Assembly: GCF_000217795.1 (NCBI RefSeq)
Contig: NC_015681.1
Span: 1,045,244-1,109,243, forward strand
Length of the DNA stretch: 64,000 nt
Direction: 5' to 3'
Source of the DNA: Thermodesulfatator indicus DSM 15286
Lineage (GTDB): Bacteria > Desulfobacterota > Thermodesulfobacteria > Thermodesulfobacteriales > Thermodesulfatatoraceae
A model generated the notes under the pieces. It was given only the letters and a program-made list of their open reading frames with translations, was not told the DNA's origin and did no database searches. Each line of letters starts with the position of its first letter. Positions within the stretch are counted from its first letter, which is position 1. The position numbers and the translations under genes are program-made. This document shows, piece after piece, positions 36,501 to 45,839 of the stretch.

Positions 36501-37363
36501 TAAAGCTTATCGGTATAAATTTTTACCTTGTATTTTGCTTTAAGTTCTTTTAAAGCCTGCTGTAAGGCTTCTTTTTGCTTTTGATTAATGTATTCTTCTT
36601 TTACTTTCGCTTTGACTTCTTCAAATGGCTTTTCCTTAGGAACTTTCTTTTCTTCGACTTGAATAATATGAAAACCAAAAGGCGTACGAATTGGCTTACT
36701 AATTTCTCCAGGTTTTAAAGAAAAAGCAGCATCTTCAAACTCTTTGATCATTTGGCCTCTACTAAAAAAGCCAAGCTCTCCCCCTTTGTCTTTAGTGCCT
36801 GGATCATCGGAGTACTCTTTGGCCAGTTTGGCAAAGTCTTCACCCTTAAGAAGTCTTTCGCGGATTTTTTGGGCTTTCTCGTAAGCCTTTTTAACTTCCT
36901 CTTTAGAAGCATTTTGGGGAACTTGAATTAAAATGTGCCTAGCCCTTACTTCTTCGGGTTCCTGAAATTTAGCTTTGTTTTTTTCGTAATAACTTTTAAG
37001 CTCTTTATCGCTAACCTGTTTGACTTTGGCTAGGACTTTCTTTTCAAGATAGGCTTGGGCAAGAATTTGTTTGGTAGCCTCTTCTATTTGACGCTTGACC
37101 TCTGGGTCTTTTTCGAGGCCAGCATCTTTGGCTCCTAGGGCCAAAACTGAAATTTCCGCCCAGCGTTCTACCAAAGCTTTTTTGAGCTCAGGCTGATGAG
37201 CAAGAATCATCTTGATTTGAGGAGGAGCAGATTCAAGCTGAGCCTCAAATTCTTTTTTGGTTAACTTATAAGGACCCACTTTAGCTAAGATTTCATCCTT
37301 GGCGTGTACCGTAGAGGCAAATCCTATTAGTAATGCCAAAACCACCGAAATTAAAAATTTCAT
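36500..37363 (-). CDS. ppiC: Periplasmic peptidyl-prolyl isomerase (parvulin/SurA-like)
   Basis: This is a 287-residue exported foldase. It has a signal peptide ending VHAKD and an N-terminal helical SurA-like chaperone region. One parvulin domain follows ([41 protein letters not shown]). It helps outer-membrane protein folding. It is the first gene of a minus-strand operon that continues with yprB, the diadenylate cyclase, the HPF::sigma gene and degP, and shares a 162-base divergent gap with rex. No Rex-like box was seen in that gap. Confidence 0.92.
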   Translation of the reverse strand: MKFLISVVLALLIGFASTVHAKDEILAKVGPYKLTKKEFEAQLESAPPQIKMILAHQPELKKALVERWAEISVLALGAKDAGLEKDPEVKRQIEEATKQILAQAYLEKKVLAKVKQVSDKELKSYYEKNKAKFQEPEEVRARHILIQVPQNASKEEVKKAYEKAQKIRERLLKGEDFAKLAKEYSDDPGTKDKGGELGFFSRGQMIKEFEDAAFSLKPGEISKPIRTPFGFHIIQVEEKKVPKEKPFEEVKAKVKEEYINQKQKEALQQALKELKAKYKVKIYTDKL

Positions 37364-37525
37364 ACGTCCTCCTAATGTTGGAATTAATGAAGTATTACCT
37401 AAATTTTCACTACTGTCTATGAAATAAATTTATTTTCCTAAATTCCCGCTGAATCGGAAGTTAGAGTCTGTTTTTATATGTCCCAAGAATTGACGCTTAA
37501 GAGCTAATTTGCTAAAAAACTTTAA

Positions 37526-38155
37526 ATGGCTGGATTTAAGATCCCTGGCATAACTGTATATAGGCTTGCCTTATATGCCCGCACGCTCGAAAAATTGCTT
37601 GAAGAAGGAAAAGATATTATCAGTTCCGAAGAATTAGCCAGAGAATGCGGGGTTAATTCTGCTCAACTTCGCAAAGATCTTTCTTATTTTGGCCAGTTCG
37701 GGGTAAGAGGGGTTGGCTATTCTATTCCCGCTCTTCTAAGACACATCCGTCGCATATTGGGGGCAGGTAGAGAATGGTTTATGGTACTTATGGGCGCAGG
37801 GCATTTGGGACAGGCTCTTCTAAAATATGAGTTTTTGCCTAAACGCGGCTTTAAGTTCGTTGCCGCCTTTGATATAGACGAAGAAAAAATAGGCCGAGTC
37901 GTAAATGACGTTTATGTTTATCACCTCAATCAATTAAGCTGGGTATTGAGAGAACATCCTGCAGAAATCGGCGTTATTGCCACTCCAGCCAAGGCCGCTC
38001 AAGAAGTAGCTGATCTTTTGATAGAAAATAATATAAAAGGTATTCTTAATTTTGCGCCTGTTCGCATTAAACACCCGCCCAACGTCATAGTCGAACATTC
38101 AGATCTTACTATCCTTTTTGACAAGTTAGCCTTTTATTTAAATCGGCTGGACTAA
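37526..38155 (+). CDS. rex: Redox-sensing transcriptional repressor Rex
   Basis: This 209-residue repressor senses the NADH/NAD ratio. The N-terminal winged helix (ISSEELARECGVNSAQLRKD, LSYFGQFGVRGVGY) binds DNA, and the Rossmann domain has GAGHLGQALLKYE. The C-terminal helix for domain swapping (LFDKLAFYLNRLD) is complete. Only a weak ribosome site precedes the ATG. It lies upstream of obg and proB with a 45-base gap. Confidence 0.95.
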   Translation: MAGFKIPGITVYRLALYARTLEKLLEEGKDIISSEELARECGVNSAQLRKDLSYFGQFGVRGVGYSIPALLRHIRRILGAGREWFMVLMGAGHLGQALLKYEFLPKRGFKFVAAFDIDEEKIGRVVNDVYVYHLNQLSWVLREHPAEIGVIATPAKAAQEVADLLIENNIKGILNFAPVRIKHPPNVIVEHSDLTILFDKLAFYLNRLD

Positions 38156-38200
38156 TCGTTTTTCCGTTTTATCTTACCAGAAGAAGTATTCGGAGCGAGT

Positions 38201-39199
38201 ATGCCTAGATTTGTTGATCAAACCAAAATTTACGTAAAAGCAGGTAATGGGGGAGCTGGCTGTGTGAGCTTCCGCCGCGAGAAATATGTCCCTCGTGGTG
38301 GCCCTGATGGAGGCGATGGCGGCAAAGGCGGAGATGTGATCCTCGTAGCCTCGAGTCAGCTCCATACCCTTTATGATTTCTACCACCAAACCCATTTTAG
38401 GGCCGAAAATGGCCGCCCTGGCATGGGCAAAAAAATGAAAGGCCGTGATGGAGATGACCTTATCTTGAAAGTGCCTGTAGGCACTATCGTCAAAGACGCA
38501 GAAACCGGAGAAATACTTTATGACTTTACTAAAGACGGAGAAAGTTTTGTAGTAGCCAAAGGTGGACGAGGAGGAAGAGGCAACGCCCGTTTTGCCACTC
38601 CTACTCGCCAGGCTCCCCGTTTTGCTGAGCCAGGCAAACCTGGAGAAGAACGCTGGATCATTCTTGAACTAAAACTTATAGCCGACGTGGGTCTAGTTGG
38701 TCTCCCAAATGCTGGAAAATCTACGCTTCTCTCACGTATTACCGCAGCCAGGCCTAAAATTGCTGATTATCCCTTTACTACCATTACTCCTAATCTTGGG
38801 GTGGTAAAACTCGATGAAGAACGTTCCTTTGTCGTGGCTGATATCCCGGGGTTGATTGAAGGAGCTCATAAAGGCGTAGGATTAGGACTTGACTTTTTAA
38901 GGCACATAGAACGAACCAAAGCTATTTTGTATGTTCTTGACGCTTCAAAGGGCGAAGAATGTTTAAAAGATTTCGAATTATTACAAAAAGAATTAGCTCA
39001 TTATCACCGTTCATTGATAGAAAAACCCGCCGCTATTGCCCTTAACAAAATAGATATCGTCTCTGACCGCCAAAAACTGTATGAACTAAAGGCCTTCTTT
39101 GAGAAAAAGGGCTATCCAGTGTATCTTATTTCTGCAGTAACTGGAGAAGGCATAAAAGAACTTCTGGAAGGGCTATGGCGGCTAATTCATCAAGTTTAA
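38201..39199 (+). CDS. obg: GTPase Obg
   Basis: This ribosome-associated GTPase is needed for 50S assembly and stress control. The glycine-rich Obg fold (GNGGAGCVSFRREKYVPRGG) is followed by the G domain: G1 GLPNAGKSTLLS, G3 DIPGLIEG, G4 NKID and G5 ISAVTGEG. The 332-residue length shows it lacks the C-terminal OCT domain. Its end overlaps proB by 25 bases. The neighbours rex-obg-proB are commonly clustered in this kind of genome. Confidence 0.96.
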   Translation: MPRFVDQTKIYVKAGNGGAGCVSFRREKYVPRGGPDGGDGGKGGDVILVASSQLHTLYDFYHQTHFRAENGRPGMGKKMKGRDGDDLILKVPVGTIVKDAETGEILYDFTKDGESFVVAKGGRGGRGNARFATPTRQAPRFAEPGKPGEERWIILELKLIADVGLVGLPNAGKSTLLSRITAARPKIADYPFTTITPNLGVVKLDEERSFVVADIPGLIEGAHKGVGLGLDFLRHIERTKAILYVLDASKGEECLKDFELLQKELAHYHRSLIEKPAAIALNKIDIVSDRQKLYELKAFFEKKGYPVYLISAVTGEGIKELLEGLWRLIHQV

Positions 39200-40320
39200 A
39201 CAAAAGAAGACCTTACTTAGAGCGAGCCAAACGCATAGTAGTAAAGGTTGGAAGCGCTGTTATTACCGGTGAAGACGGTCTTTCTCGCGAAGTAATTAAT
39301 AATCTTTCGGCAGAGTTATCACGTTTTGCCAGAGAAGGTTACGAAGTGGTTCTGGTTTCTTCTGGAGCTATTGCCTGTGGCCGAAAAAAGTTAGGCTTGC
39401 CTAAGCGGCAATTTACTCTTACCGAAAAGCAGGCTTTGGCTGCTACAGGTCAAGCCGGGCTTATTCAATCATATGAAGAATACTTTGAACAATACGGACA
39501 AACCGTAGCCCAGATCCTTCTTACCCGCACGGACCTGGAAGACAGACATCGTTATCTTTTGGCCAGAAACACTATTTTAAAGCTATTACGCTGGCGGGTT
39601 ATCCCTATAATAAACGAAAACGATACCGTGGCGGTAGAAGAAATTCAATTTGGCGATAACGATCTCTTGGCCGCTATGGTAACTGGTTTAATAGGGGCAG
39701 ACATTTTGATTTGCCTCTCAGACATTGATGCTTTGTTTGATAAAGACCCTAGAGAAGATCCTACTGCTAGGCCGGTGCGCGTAGTAGAAAAAATAGACCA
39801 AACCATAGAAAAAATGGCTGGCAAAAAACCTGGACGCTTAGGTCGCGGGGGAATGGTCTCTAAAATTAGAGCCGCAAAGATGGTCACCTCTCTAGGAATA
39901 CCCATGGTTATTGCGCCAGGGCGTGAACCCATGATACTTGAGAAGATATTTGCTGGCAAAGAAATAGGGACTTTTTTCCTGCCTGCCAAAAAGATTACCG
40001 CACGAAAATTTTGGATAGCATATCATCCCAGGCCTGAGGGGGCTTTGATTTTGGACGAGGGAGCAGTAAAGGCCTTGGTAGAAAGAAATAAAAGTCTTCT
40101 TCCTGCAGGGATAAAAGAAGTCCGAGGAGTCTTTGATAAAGGTGCTTGTGTAGAATGTCTAGACGAAAAAGGCCGCCGTGTCGCCCTTGGCCTTACAAAT
40201 TTTTCCTCAAATGAGATTCAAAAAATTAAAGGCTGTCACTCCCGAGAGATTTGTCAGAGGTTAGGGCTAGCTCATCAAGACGAAGTTATCCACCGGGATA
40301 ATCTGGTTCTTTGTGAGTAG
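39175..40320 (+). CDS. proB: Glutamate 5-kinase with PUA domain
   Basis: It makes glutamyl phosphate, the first step of proline synthesis. The amino-acid kinase domain shows VVKVGSAVI, VLVSSGAIACG, INENDTVA and GRGGMVSKIRAA. A C-terminal PUA domain begins around EGALILDEGAVKALV. The start lies inside obg behind GGAAGGG. Length 381 is normal. The partner proA is not in the window. Confidence 0.95.
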   Translation: MAANSSSLNKRRPYLERAKRIVVKVGSAVITGEDGLSREVINNLSAELSRFAREGYEVVLVSSGAIACGRKKLGLPKRQFTLTEKQALAATGQAGLIQSYEEYFEQYGQTVAQILLTRTDLEDRHRYLLARNTILKLLRWRVIPIINENDTVAVEEIQFGDNDLLAAMVTGLIGADILICLSDIDALFDKDPREDPTARPVRVVEKIDQTIEKMAGKKPGRLGRGGMVSKIRAAKMVTSLGIPMVIAPGREPMILEKIFAGKEIGTFFLPAKKITARKFWIAYHPRPEGALILDEGAVKALVERNKSLLPAGIKEVRGVFDKGACVECLDEKGRRVALGLTNFSSNEIQKIKGCHSREICQRLGLAHQDEVIHRDNLVLCE

Positions 40321-40380
40321 TTACATCTCCTTTTGCCACTTACTACTACAAGCACCCCAGAAGACGATAAAAAATTTTTC

Positions 40381-40433
40381 GCCTGTCCCTATTATCGGCA
40401 TAACTTTGGGATAACTGAAATTTTGCCTGTCCC
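40381..40433. repeat. Two copies of the GGGACAGGC word before mqnC
   Basis: GCCTGTCCC at 40381-40389 and 40425-40433, both on plus, have AT-rich flanks. They fill the gap between proB and mqnC together with a TTGACT at 40441. The apparent N-terminal extension of mqnC over this stretch is not coding. Confidence 0.5.
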
Positions 40434-40476
40434 CAATTTATTGACTTTACTGTTTTACCCTGCTACCCATGAATAC

Positions 40477-41529
40477 ATGGAAAAGATTGTGGCGAAAATC
40501 CTTGATGGCCAGAGAATTACCAAAGAAGAAGCCTTGCTGCTCTGGCAGGAGGCCTCTTTTTTTGATCTCGGCTTTCTGGCCAGAGAAGTGCGCTTAAGAC
40601 TCCATCCAGAAAGGGTCGTTACTTATATCGTTGACCGCAACATAAATTATACCAACATTTGTATCTCGGGATGCAAGTTTTGCGCCTATTATCGTCCTCC
40701 TGGAACTCCAGGTGGTTTCGTGCTTTCCCAGGAAGAACTTTTCCGCAAGATAGAAGAAACTCTTGCCCTTGGAGGAGTTCAAATTTTGCTCCAGGGCGGT
40801 CTTCACCCTGAGCTTCCTTTTTCTTTTTACGTTGACATGCTAAGAAGCATAAAAGAAAAGTTCCCAGAAATTCATATTCATGGTTTTTCTCCTCCTGAAA
40901 TTATTCATTTCTCTAAGATTTCAGGAAAAAGTATTGAAGATGTTCTTAAAGACTTGATAGAAGCAGGCCTTGCTTCTATCCCTGGTGGTGGAGCAGAAAT
41001 CCTTGTTGACAGAGTTCGCCAAAAGATTTCTCCCAACAAATGTAGTGCCGAGGAATGGCTTGAAGTAATGCGTGTAGCCCACACCCTTGGGCTTAAGACT
41101 ACGGCTACCATGATGTTCGGTCATATAGAAACCATTGAGGAGCGCATTGAACACCTGGCCCGGATAAGGGAGCTCCAGGATGAAACCGGCGGCTTTACCG
41201 CCTTTATTCCCTGGCCTTTTCAACCCGGCAACACTGAACTTAGAACTCCCAAAGTTTTGCCCGTAGAATATCTGAAAATGCTTGCTCTCTCGCGCATATT
41301 TTTAGACAATGTAAAAAATATTCAGGCCTCCTGGGTAACTCAGGGGCCCAAAGTGGCCCAATTAGCCCTTGAGTTTGGGGCCAACGATTTTGGTAGCACC
41401 ATGATTGAAGAAAACGTAGTAGCCGCCGCGGGAGTCTCGCACCGCCTTTCCATAGACGAAATAGAGCGCATTATAAAAGATGCTGGCTACATCCCCCGGC
41501 GCCGAAAGATGGACTACACTTTAATTTAA
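40477..41529 (+). CDS. mqnC: Cyclic dehypoxanthinyl futalosine synthase (MqnC)
   Basis: This radical SAM enzyme of the futalosine menaquinone pathway cyclises dehypoxanthine futalosine. The cluster motif is CISGCKFCAYYRPPG (CxxxCxxC). Near-diagnostic segments are VVTYIVDRNINYTN, QGGLHP, PGGGAEILVDRVR and NIQASWVTQGPK. The start is the ATG at 40477 (350 residues); the frame is open to 40333, but that part covers repeats. There is no clear ribosome site. It is followed 9 bases later by an MqnX-like deaminase. Confidence 0.95.
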   Translation: MEKIVAKILDGQRITKEEALLLWQEASFFDLGFLAREVRLRLHPERVVTYIVDRNINYTNICISGCKFCAYYRPPGTPGGFVLSQEELFRKIEETLALGGVQILLQGGLHPELPFSFYVDMLRSIKEKFPEIHIHGFSPPEIIHFSKISGKSIEDVLKDLIEAGLASIPGGGAEILVDRVRQKISPNKCSAEEWLEVMRVAHTLGLKTTATMMFGHIETIEERIEHLARIRELQDETGGFTAFIPWPFQPGNTELRTPKVLPVEYLKMLALSRIFLDNVKNIQASWVTQGPKVAQLALEFGANDFGSTMIEENVVAAAGVSHRLSIDEIERIIKDAGYIPRRRKMDYTLI

Positions 41530-41538
41530 AGGATTCTG

Positions 41539-42750
41539 ATGGAATTAAGGATCTCCAAAAGACCCACCCTTTACCGCTCCAAATACCTGCTACCCATAAT
41601 AAAAGAACCCGTTGAAAATGGAGCTATAATTGCCACCGAAGGTCTAATTATAGATAGTGGGCCATATAAACAGGTAAAAAAGGGGTTTATTGGAGAAGAA
41701 GTTGACCTTGGCCACTCCCTCCTCCTTCCAGCCCTGGTAAATGCCCATACCCACATAGAGCTTTCGGCTTTTAAGTGGCGTCTTTCCCCTACCTCGTCTT
41801 TCGTAAGCTGGATCAAAAAACTTATTCGCCTGCGACAGGAAATAACTCCTGAAGAATATATTAAAAGTGCCCGTTTAGGCCTTAAAGAGATGTGGCAGGC
41901 CGGCATCGGCCTTATAGGAGATCACGGCAATACCGGGCTTTCGGTGCCTTTACTAAAGGACTCTCCTTTTAGGGCGGTTTTTTTTAGAGAAGTAATAGAC
42001 TTTCAAGGCCGCACCAATCTAAAAGAATTCCTCAAAGACCAGTTGAGTGACCCCAAAGTTGTTTTAAGCTTAGCCCCTCACGCCCCTTATACGGTTTCGC
42101 CTATTCTTATGCAGGCCATTAAAAAATGGACCCAAAAATACCGCCTCCCATTTTCCCTACACGTGGCCGAATCTCCAGAAGAAGTAGAGTTTTTGTTACA
42201 CGGAAAAGGCCCGATAAAAGAGCTTCTAAAAGAAAGAGGTCAGTGGCCTTCCTCTTTTGTGGCTCCTGGATTAAGGCCGGTATTTTATCTAGATCGCTTA
42301 GAAATACTTGATGAAAATACCATTTGCGTGCATCTCACCCAGGCTAGCTCTCAGGAGCTAGCCCTTCTGGCTAAAAGAAAGGCCAAACCCTGCCTTTGTC
42401 CCAGGAGCAATACTTTTTTGGGAGTAGGGTTTCCACAGGTAGAAGAAATGCTTGCCCTTGGCCTTGAACCTTGCCTGGGAACTGATAGCCTGGCCAGTAA
42501 CGATTATCTTTCTATCTTTGCCGAGATAGCGGCCCTTAAACAGTATTTTCCAGCCCTTTCTCCTGACATACTTCTTAAAATGGCTACCTGGTGGGGAGCT
42601 AAGGCTTTGAAGCAAAAAGACATGGGTTATATAGACAAGGGGGCTATAGCTGATCTACTTATTTTGCCCGCCGAAGGAGAAAAACTTGAACACATCCTTG
42701 AAGAATTGGTGACTAAACCTCCTCAGCAAATTGGCCGACTTTATGGTTAA
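41539..42750 (+). CDS. mqnX: Amidohydrolase, probable aminofutalosine deaminase
   Basis: This 403-residue member of the metal-dependent amidohydrolase family has metal ligands in VNAHTHIELS, SLHVAESPEEV, VHLTQASSQE and GTDSLASND. Adjacency to mqnC supports deamination of aminodeoxyfutalosine to futalosine, the step done by MqnX in bacteria that lack the MqnB-only route. Other deaminases of this family (guanine, chlorohydrolase types) are alternatives, so the symbol is inferred from context. Confidence 0.78.
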   Translation: MELRISKRPTLYRSKYLLPIIKEPVENGAIIATEGLIIDSGPYKQVKKGFIGEEVDLGHSLLLPALVNAHTHIELSAFKWRLSPTSSFVSWIKKLIRLRQEITPEEYIKSARLGLKEMWQAGIGLIGDHGNTGLSVPLLKDSPFRAVFFREVIDFQGRTNLKEFLKDQLSDPKVVLSLAPHAPYTVSPILMQAIKKWTQKYRLPFSLHVAESPEEVEFLLHGKGPIKELLKERGQWPSSFVAPGLRPVFYLDRLEILDENTICVHLTQASSQELALLAKRKAKPCLCPRSNTFLGVGFPQVEEMLALGLEPCLGTDSLASNDYLSIFAEIAALKQYFPALSPDILLKMATWWGAKALKQKDMGYIDKGAIADLLILPAEGEKLEHILEELVTKPPQQIGRLYG

Positions 42751-42812
42751 AGCCTTTGTTTTTAGTTTGGGTTTCGTTAGAATAGAGATTGAAAAATTTC
42801 GGAGCCCCAAAA

Positions 42813-43529
42813 ATGGTCTTGAAAATTCTTTTGTTTTTAACACTTGTATTGGTCATTTTGTTTCCACAAGAGGTCTTGGCCTTTGGTCCAGGGGCTCATA
42901 TTGAACTAGGGCTAAAACTTATTGAACTGGGCCCCTCCTGTTTCAGGGGCCTTACGGGAAGCCTTGGGCTTGCTTTTATTTACGGCAACCTGGCTCCAGA
43001 CTTTTTTATTGCTCCGGCCCGTTTTAAGAGACTCTATCACTCCTTTGAGGCTTTTGAAAAGCTTCTTTTAGAGGCCAAAAGCCCTGACGAAATTGCCTTT
43101 TCCCTGGGTTACGGCACCCATCTTCTAGCTGATGATGTAGCTCACCTCCATCTTATCCCGGCCCTTGAAAGACGCCTTGATCTTCCTGGAAGGCTTATTC
43201 ATTACTACTTTGAGTGGACCCTTGAACGTAACCGGGGCAAAAACTTTTTCTTATTAAGAGGTATTTATCTCTGGCCAGGCCATAGGCGTCTTAATCAGTT
43301 TATGGCCTCAAGCTTTGGGATTTCTACCCGAATTATTCTTTCGCGAAAACTTTTAACCCTGTCCACCATGAGGCTTGCCAAAATCAAAAGATTTATTCCC
43401 CCAAACAACCTGGTTATCCTTTTTGAAAGAAAGTTCCAGACCGCCCTTCCCAGGTGCCTTGAAAACATGAACCAGATTCTTTTTGTAGAAGAGGCAGATG
43501 ATGCGTGTCGTCGGCTCAGGTGCGCTTAA
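42813..43529 (+). CDS. Zinc-dependent phospholipase C-like protein
   Basis: This is a 238-residue exported protein with a signal peptide MVLKILLFLTLVLVILF ending before LAFGPGAH. The metal ligands of the zinc-dependent phospholipase C fold are in FGPGAHIELG, GNLAPDFF and YGTHLLADDVAHLHLIP. The substrate could be membrane lipid; function is unproved. I start at the ATG at 42813 with GGAG nine bases before; an upstream TTG adds eight residues. It overlaps the next gene by 32 bases. Confidence 0.72.
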   Translation: MVLKILLFLTLVLVILFPQEVLAFGPGAHIELGLKLIELGPSCFRGLTGSLGLAFIYGNLAPDFFIAPARFKRLYHSFEAFEKLLLEAKSPDEIAFSLGYGTHLLADDVAHLHLIPALERRLDLPGRLIHYYFEWTLERNRGKNFFLLRGIYLWPGHRRLNQFMASSFGISTRIILSRKLLTLSTMRLAKIKRFIPPNNLVILFERKFQTALPRCLENMNQILFVEEADDACRRLRCA

Positions 43530-44454
43530 CCTTGATTTTTTCTACGAAATAGAAGACTTACGCTTGCTCAAATCTTCCAAAGGCCTTGTGCCCGGGGGAG
43601 AGGTGTGGGGAAGTCGTAAAGAATTTGAGGTCCTGCGGGAAGAGCTTGAGCAAAAGGGCCGTTTTATCGCTCAAAGCGGAGGTGGCTCGGCGGCCAATAC
43701 CATTTTTGCCCTAAAAACCTGGGGCTTTGAAACAGGCTTTATTGGTATCGTTGGGGCCGACGAAGAAGGTGAGGCCATTTTAGCTGAGCTTGAAGGGGTT
43801 GATTTAAGTCGAGTTATAAGACGAGGTTATTCGGCCTGTTGCCTCATTATTATTGACGCCCAAAAAGATCGGGCTATCTTGGTCTCTCCCCATTCTGAAG
43901 AACCATCCCTTACCCATTTTTCTTGCCAAACCAACTCAGATGAATGGCTGCATCTGAGTTCTCTCATTACAGACGAAGGTTTTTCTTTCCATTGCCAGCT
44001 TAAAAAGAATCACCCTGGCCCTTTTAGCATTGATCCTGGCGAGATCTACGCCCGAAGAGGTTTTGAGGCCTTAAAAAACTTTTTCCAAAAAGCCAAACTC
44101 GTTTTTATAACCAGTCAGGAACTAGAAATACTTAAAATTACTCCCGAAGAAATTACCGCTTTTGGCCCTAAACTTTTTCTAAAACAGGGGGGAAAGGGAG
44201 CCACCATTTATGACGGCAAGCCTAAAAACATACCACCAGCTACACCACCTGAAATTGTTGACAATACCGGTGCAGGTGACGTGTTTGATGCCGGGGTAAT
44301 AGCCGGTATCCTCTCCGGACTATCTTTGGAAAAAGCAGGAAAATTAGGAGCCGCTATGGCCGCTATTTCTTTAAGAGATTATGCTAGAAAGGGCTATCCT
44401 TTGCCTGAAGAATTTTCGGCGAAACTAAAGGAGATTAAAAATGCAACCGGATAA
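43498..44454 (+). CDS. PfkB-family sugar or nucleoside kinase
   Basis: This 318-residue ribokinase-like kinase has QSGGGSAANTIFALKTWG, the substrate-side motif, and DNTGAGDVFDAGVIAG with the catalytic Asp. The sugar is not clear from sequence; adenosine-kinase-like and fructokinase-like enzymes share these motifs. It overlaps both neighbours (phospholipase-like gene and tldD), so it is cotranscribed with them. Confidence 0.85.
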   Translation: MMRVVGSGALNLDFFYEIEDLRLLKSSKGLVPGGEVWGSRKEFEVLREELEQKGRFIAQSGGGSAANTIFALKTWGFETGFIGIVGADEEGEAILAELEGVDLSRVIRRGYSACCLIIIDAQKDRAILVSPHSEEPSLTHFSCQTNSDEWLHLSSLITDEGFSFHCQLKKNHPGPFSIDPGEIYARRGFEALKNFFQKAKLVFITSQELEILKITPEEITAFGPKLFLKQGGKGATIYDGKPKNIPPATPPEIVDNTGAGDVFDAGVIAGILSGLSLEKAGKLGAAMAAISLRDYARKGYPLPEEFSAKLKEIKNATG

Positions 44455-45823
44455 GGCCGCTCAAATAATTGAAAAAGCTCTGGGTAAAGGGAAGTTCGCT
44501 GATCTTTACCTTGAAGAAACTGAAACCACGTACATAGTCTATGAAAACGACCGTCTGGAAAAGGTAGTCACCGGTGGAGATAGAGGGGCTGGTTTACGCG
44601 CTATTTATGGGGATTTCCATACAGCCTACGCCTATACCAACGAGTTAAGCTGGGAGGGAATGTCCAGCCTGGCCGAGAACCTGGCCTCCATCACTGGACC
44701 CGTTTCTCAAAAAGTAAAGATGGAAAACATAAAGAAAGTCCCCTTTCCTGAAGTTAAGCGGCCACCTTTTGAAGAGTCACTTACTACCAAAATAGACCTG
44801 GTTAAAAAAGCTAACCGTGCTGCTCGCGGAGTCTCCTCTGAAGTAGCCCAGGTAAAAGTTATTTATCAGGATGTGCATAAAAAAATTACCATTGCCAATT
44901 CAGACGGGATTTTCATCAAAGGCGAAAGGATCTACACTTTACTTGCCGTACAGGTAGTGGCCAGACGCGGGGAGATAATTCAGACAGGTTATGAACCCCT
45001 CGGTGGCGCTATTGGCCTTGAGATATTTGAAAAAACTCCACCTGAAGAAATTGCTATAAAAGCGGCCAGGCGGGCCGTACTTATGCTTTCGGCTCCCAAA
45101 GCCCCTGGAGGCACCATGCCCGTAGTACTTTCGTCTGAGGCCGGAGGCACTATGATCCACGAAGCTGTTGGCCACGGCCTTGAGGCAGACCTTGCCGAAG
45201 AAGGCTTTTCGGTTTATGCCGGAAAAATCGGCGAAAAAGTAGCATCCTCACTTATTACCGTGGTTGATGATCCAACCCTTCTTTACCAGCGTGGTTTTTA
45301 TCAATTTGACGACGAAGGCGTCTTTGCGCAAAAGACCATTCTCATAGAAAACGGCGTTTTAAAAGATTTTCTTTACGATCGCTTATCGGCCATGAAAGCC
45401 GGGAAGGAATCAAACGGCCACGGGCGCCGTGAGTCCTATCGCCATCGTCCTATTCCGCGCATGTCTAACACTTACATTGCTCCTGGCCCTCATACGCCTG
45501 AAGAAATTATAAGAAGCGTGGACAAAGGGCTCTTTGTTAAAAAGATGGGCGGTGGGCAGGTAGATACCATCTCCGGCAACTTTGTCTTTGAAGTCACCGA
45601 AGGCTATTTGATAGAAAACGGCCTCCTAGGAGAACCCGTCAGAGGAGCTACTATTTCCGGAAATGGGCCGCAAGTCCTTCAGATTATTGACATGGTTGGC
45701 CACGACCTTGGCTTTACCATTGGCACCTGCGGAAAAGACGGCCAGGGGGTACCGGTTTCTGACGGCCAGCCTACTTTACGTATCCCGGAAATTGTAGTAG
45801 GTGGTGCCATAGGAGAAAAATAA
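44441..45823 (+). CDS. tldD: Metalloprotease TldD
   Basis: It is half of the TldD/TldE zinc protease that degrades unfolded peptides and matures microcins. The 460-residue protein has the zinc motif HEAVGHGLEADL and the family segments NSDGIFIKGE, ISGNFVFEVTEGYLIENG and ISGNGPQVL. The tldE/pmbA partner is not in the window. It overlaps the kinase gene by 14 bases and is followed 16 bases later by purF. Confidence 0.94.
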   Translation: MQPDKAAQIIEKALGKGKFADLYLEETETTYIVYENDRLEKVVTGGDRGAGLRAIYGDFHTAYAYTNELSWEGMSSLAENLASITGPVSQKVKMENIKKVPFPEVKRPPFEESLTTKIDLVKKANRAARGVSSEVAQVKVIYQDVHKKITIANSDGIFIKGERIYTLLAVQVVARRGEIIQTGYEPLGGAIGLEIFEKTPPEEIAIKAARRAVLMLSAPKAPGGTMPVVLSSEAGGTMIHEAVGHGLEADLAEEGFSVYAGKIGEKVASSLITVVDDPTLLYQRGFYQFDDEGVFAQKTILIENGVLKDFLYDRLSAMKAGKESNGHGRRESYRHRPIPRMSNTYIAPGPHTPEEIIRSVDKGLFVKKMGGGQVDTISGNFVFEVTEGYLIENGLLGEPVRGATISGNGPQVLQIIDMVGHDLGFTIGTCGKDGQGVPVSDGQPTLRIPEIVVGGAIGEK

Positions 45824-45839
45824 AAGGCGGGAGCCACTC

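Noticed and set aside
37364-37525. Rex operator between ppiC and rex
   Set aside because: No TTGTGAA-N4-TTCACAA-like palindrome is visible on either strand.
40333-40476. N-terminal extension of mqnC (48 residues)
   Set aside because: The extension covers two GCCTGTCCC words and reads as low-quality protein; MqnC homology begins around the ATG at 40477.
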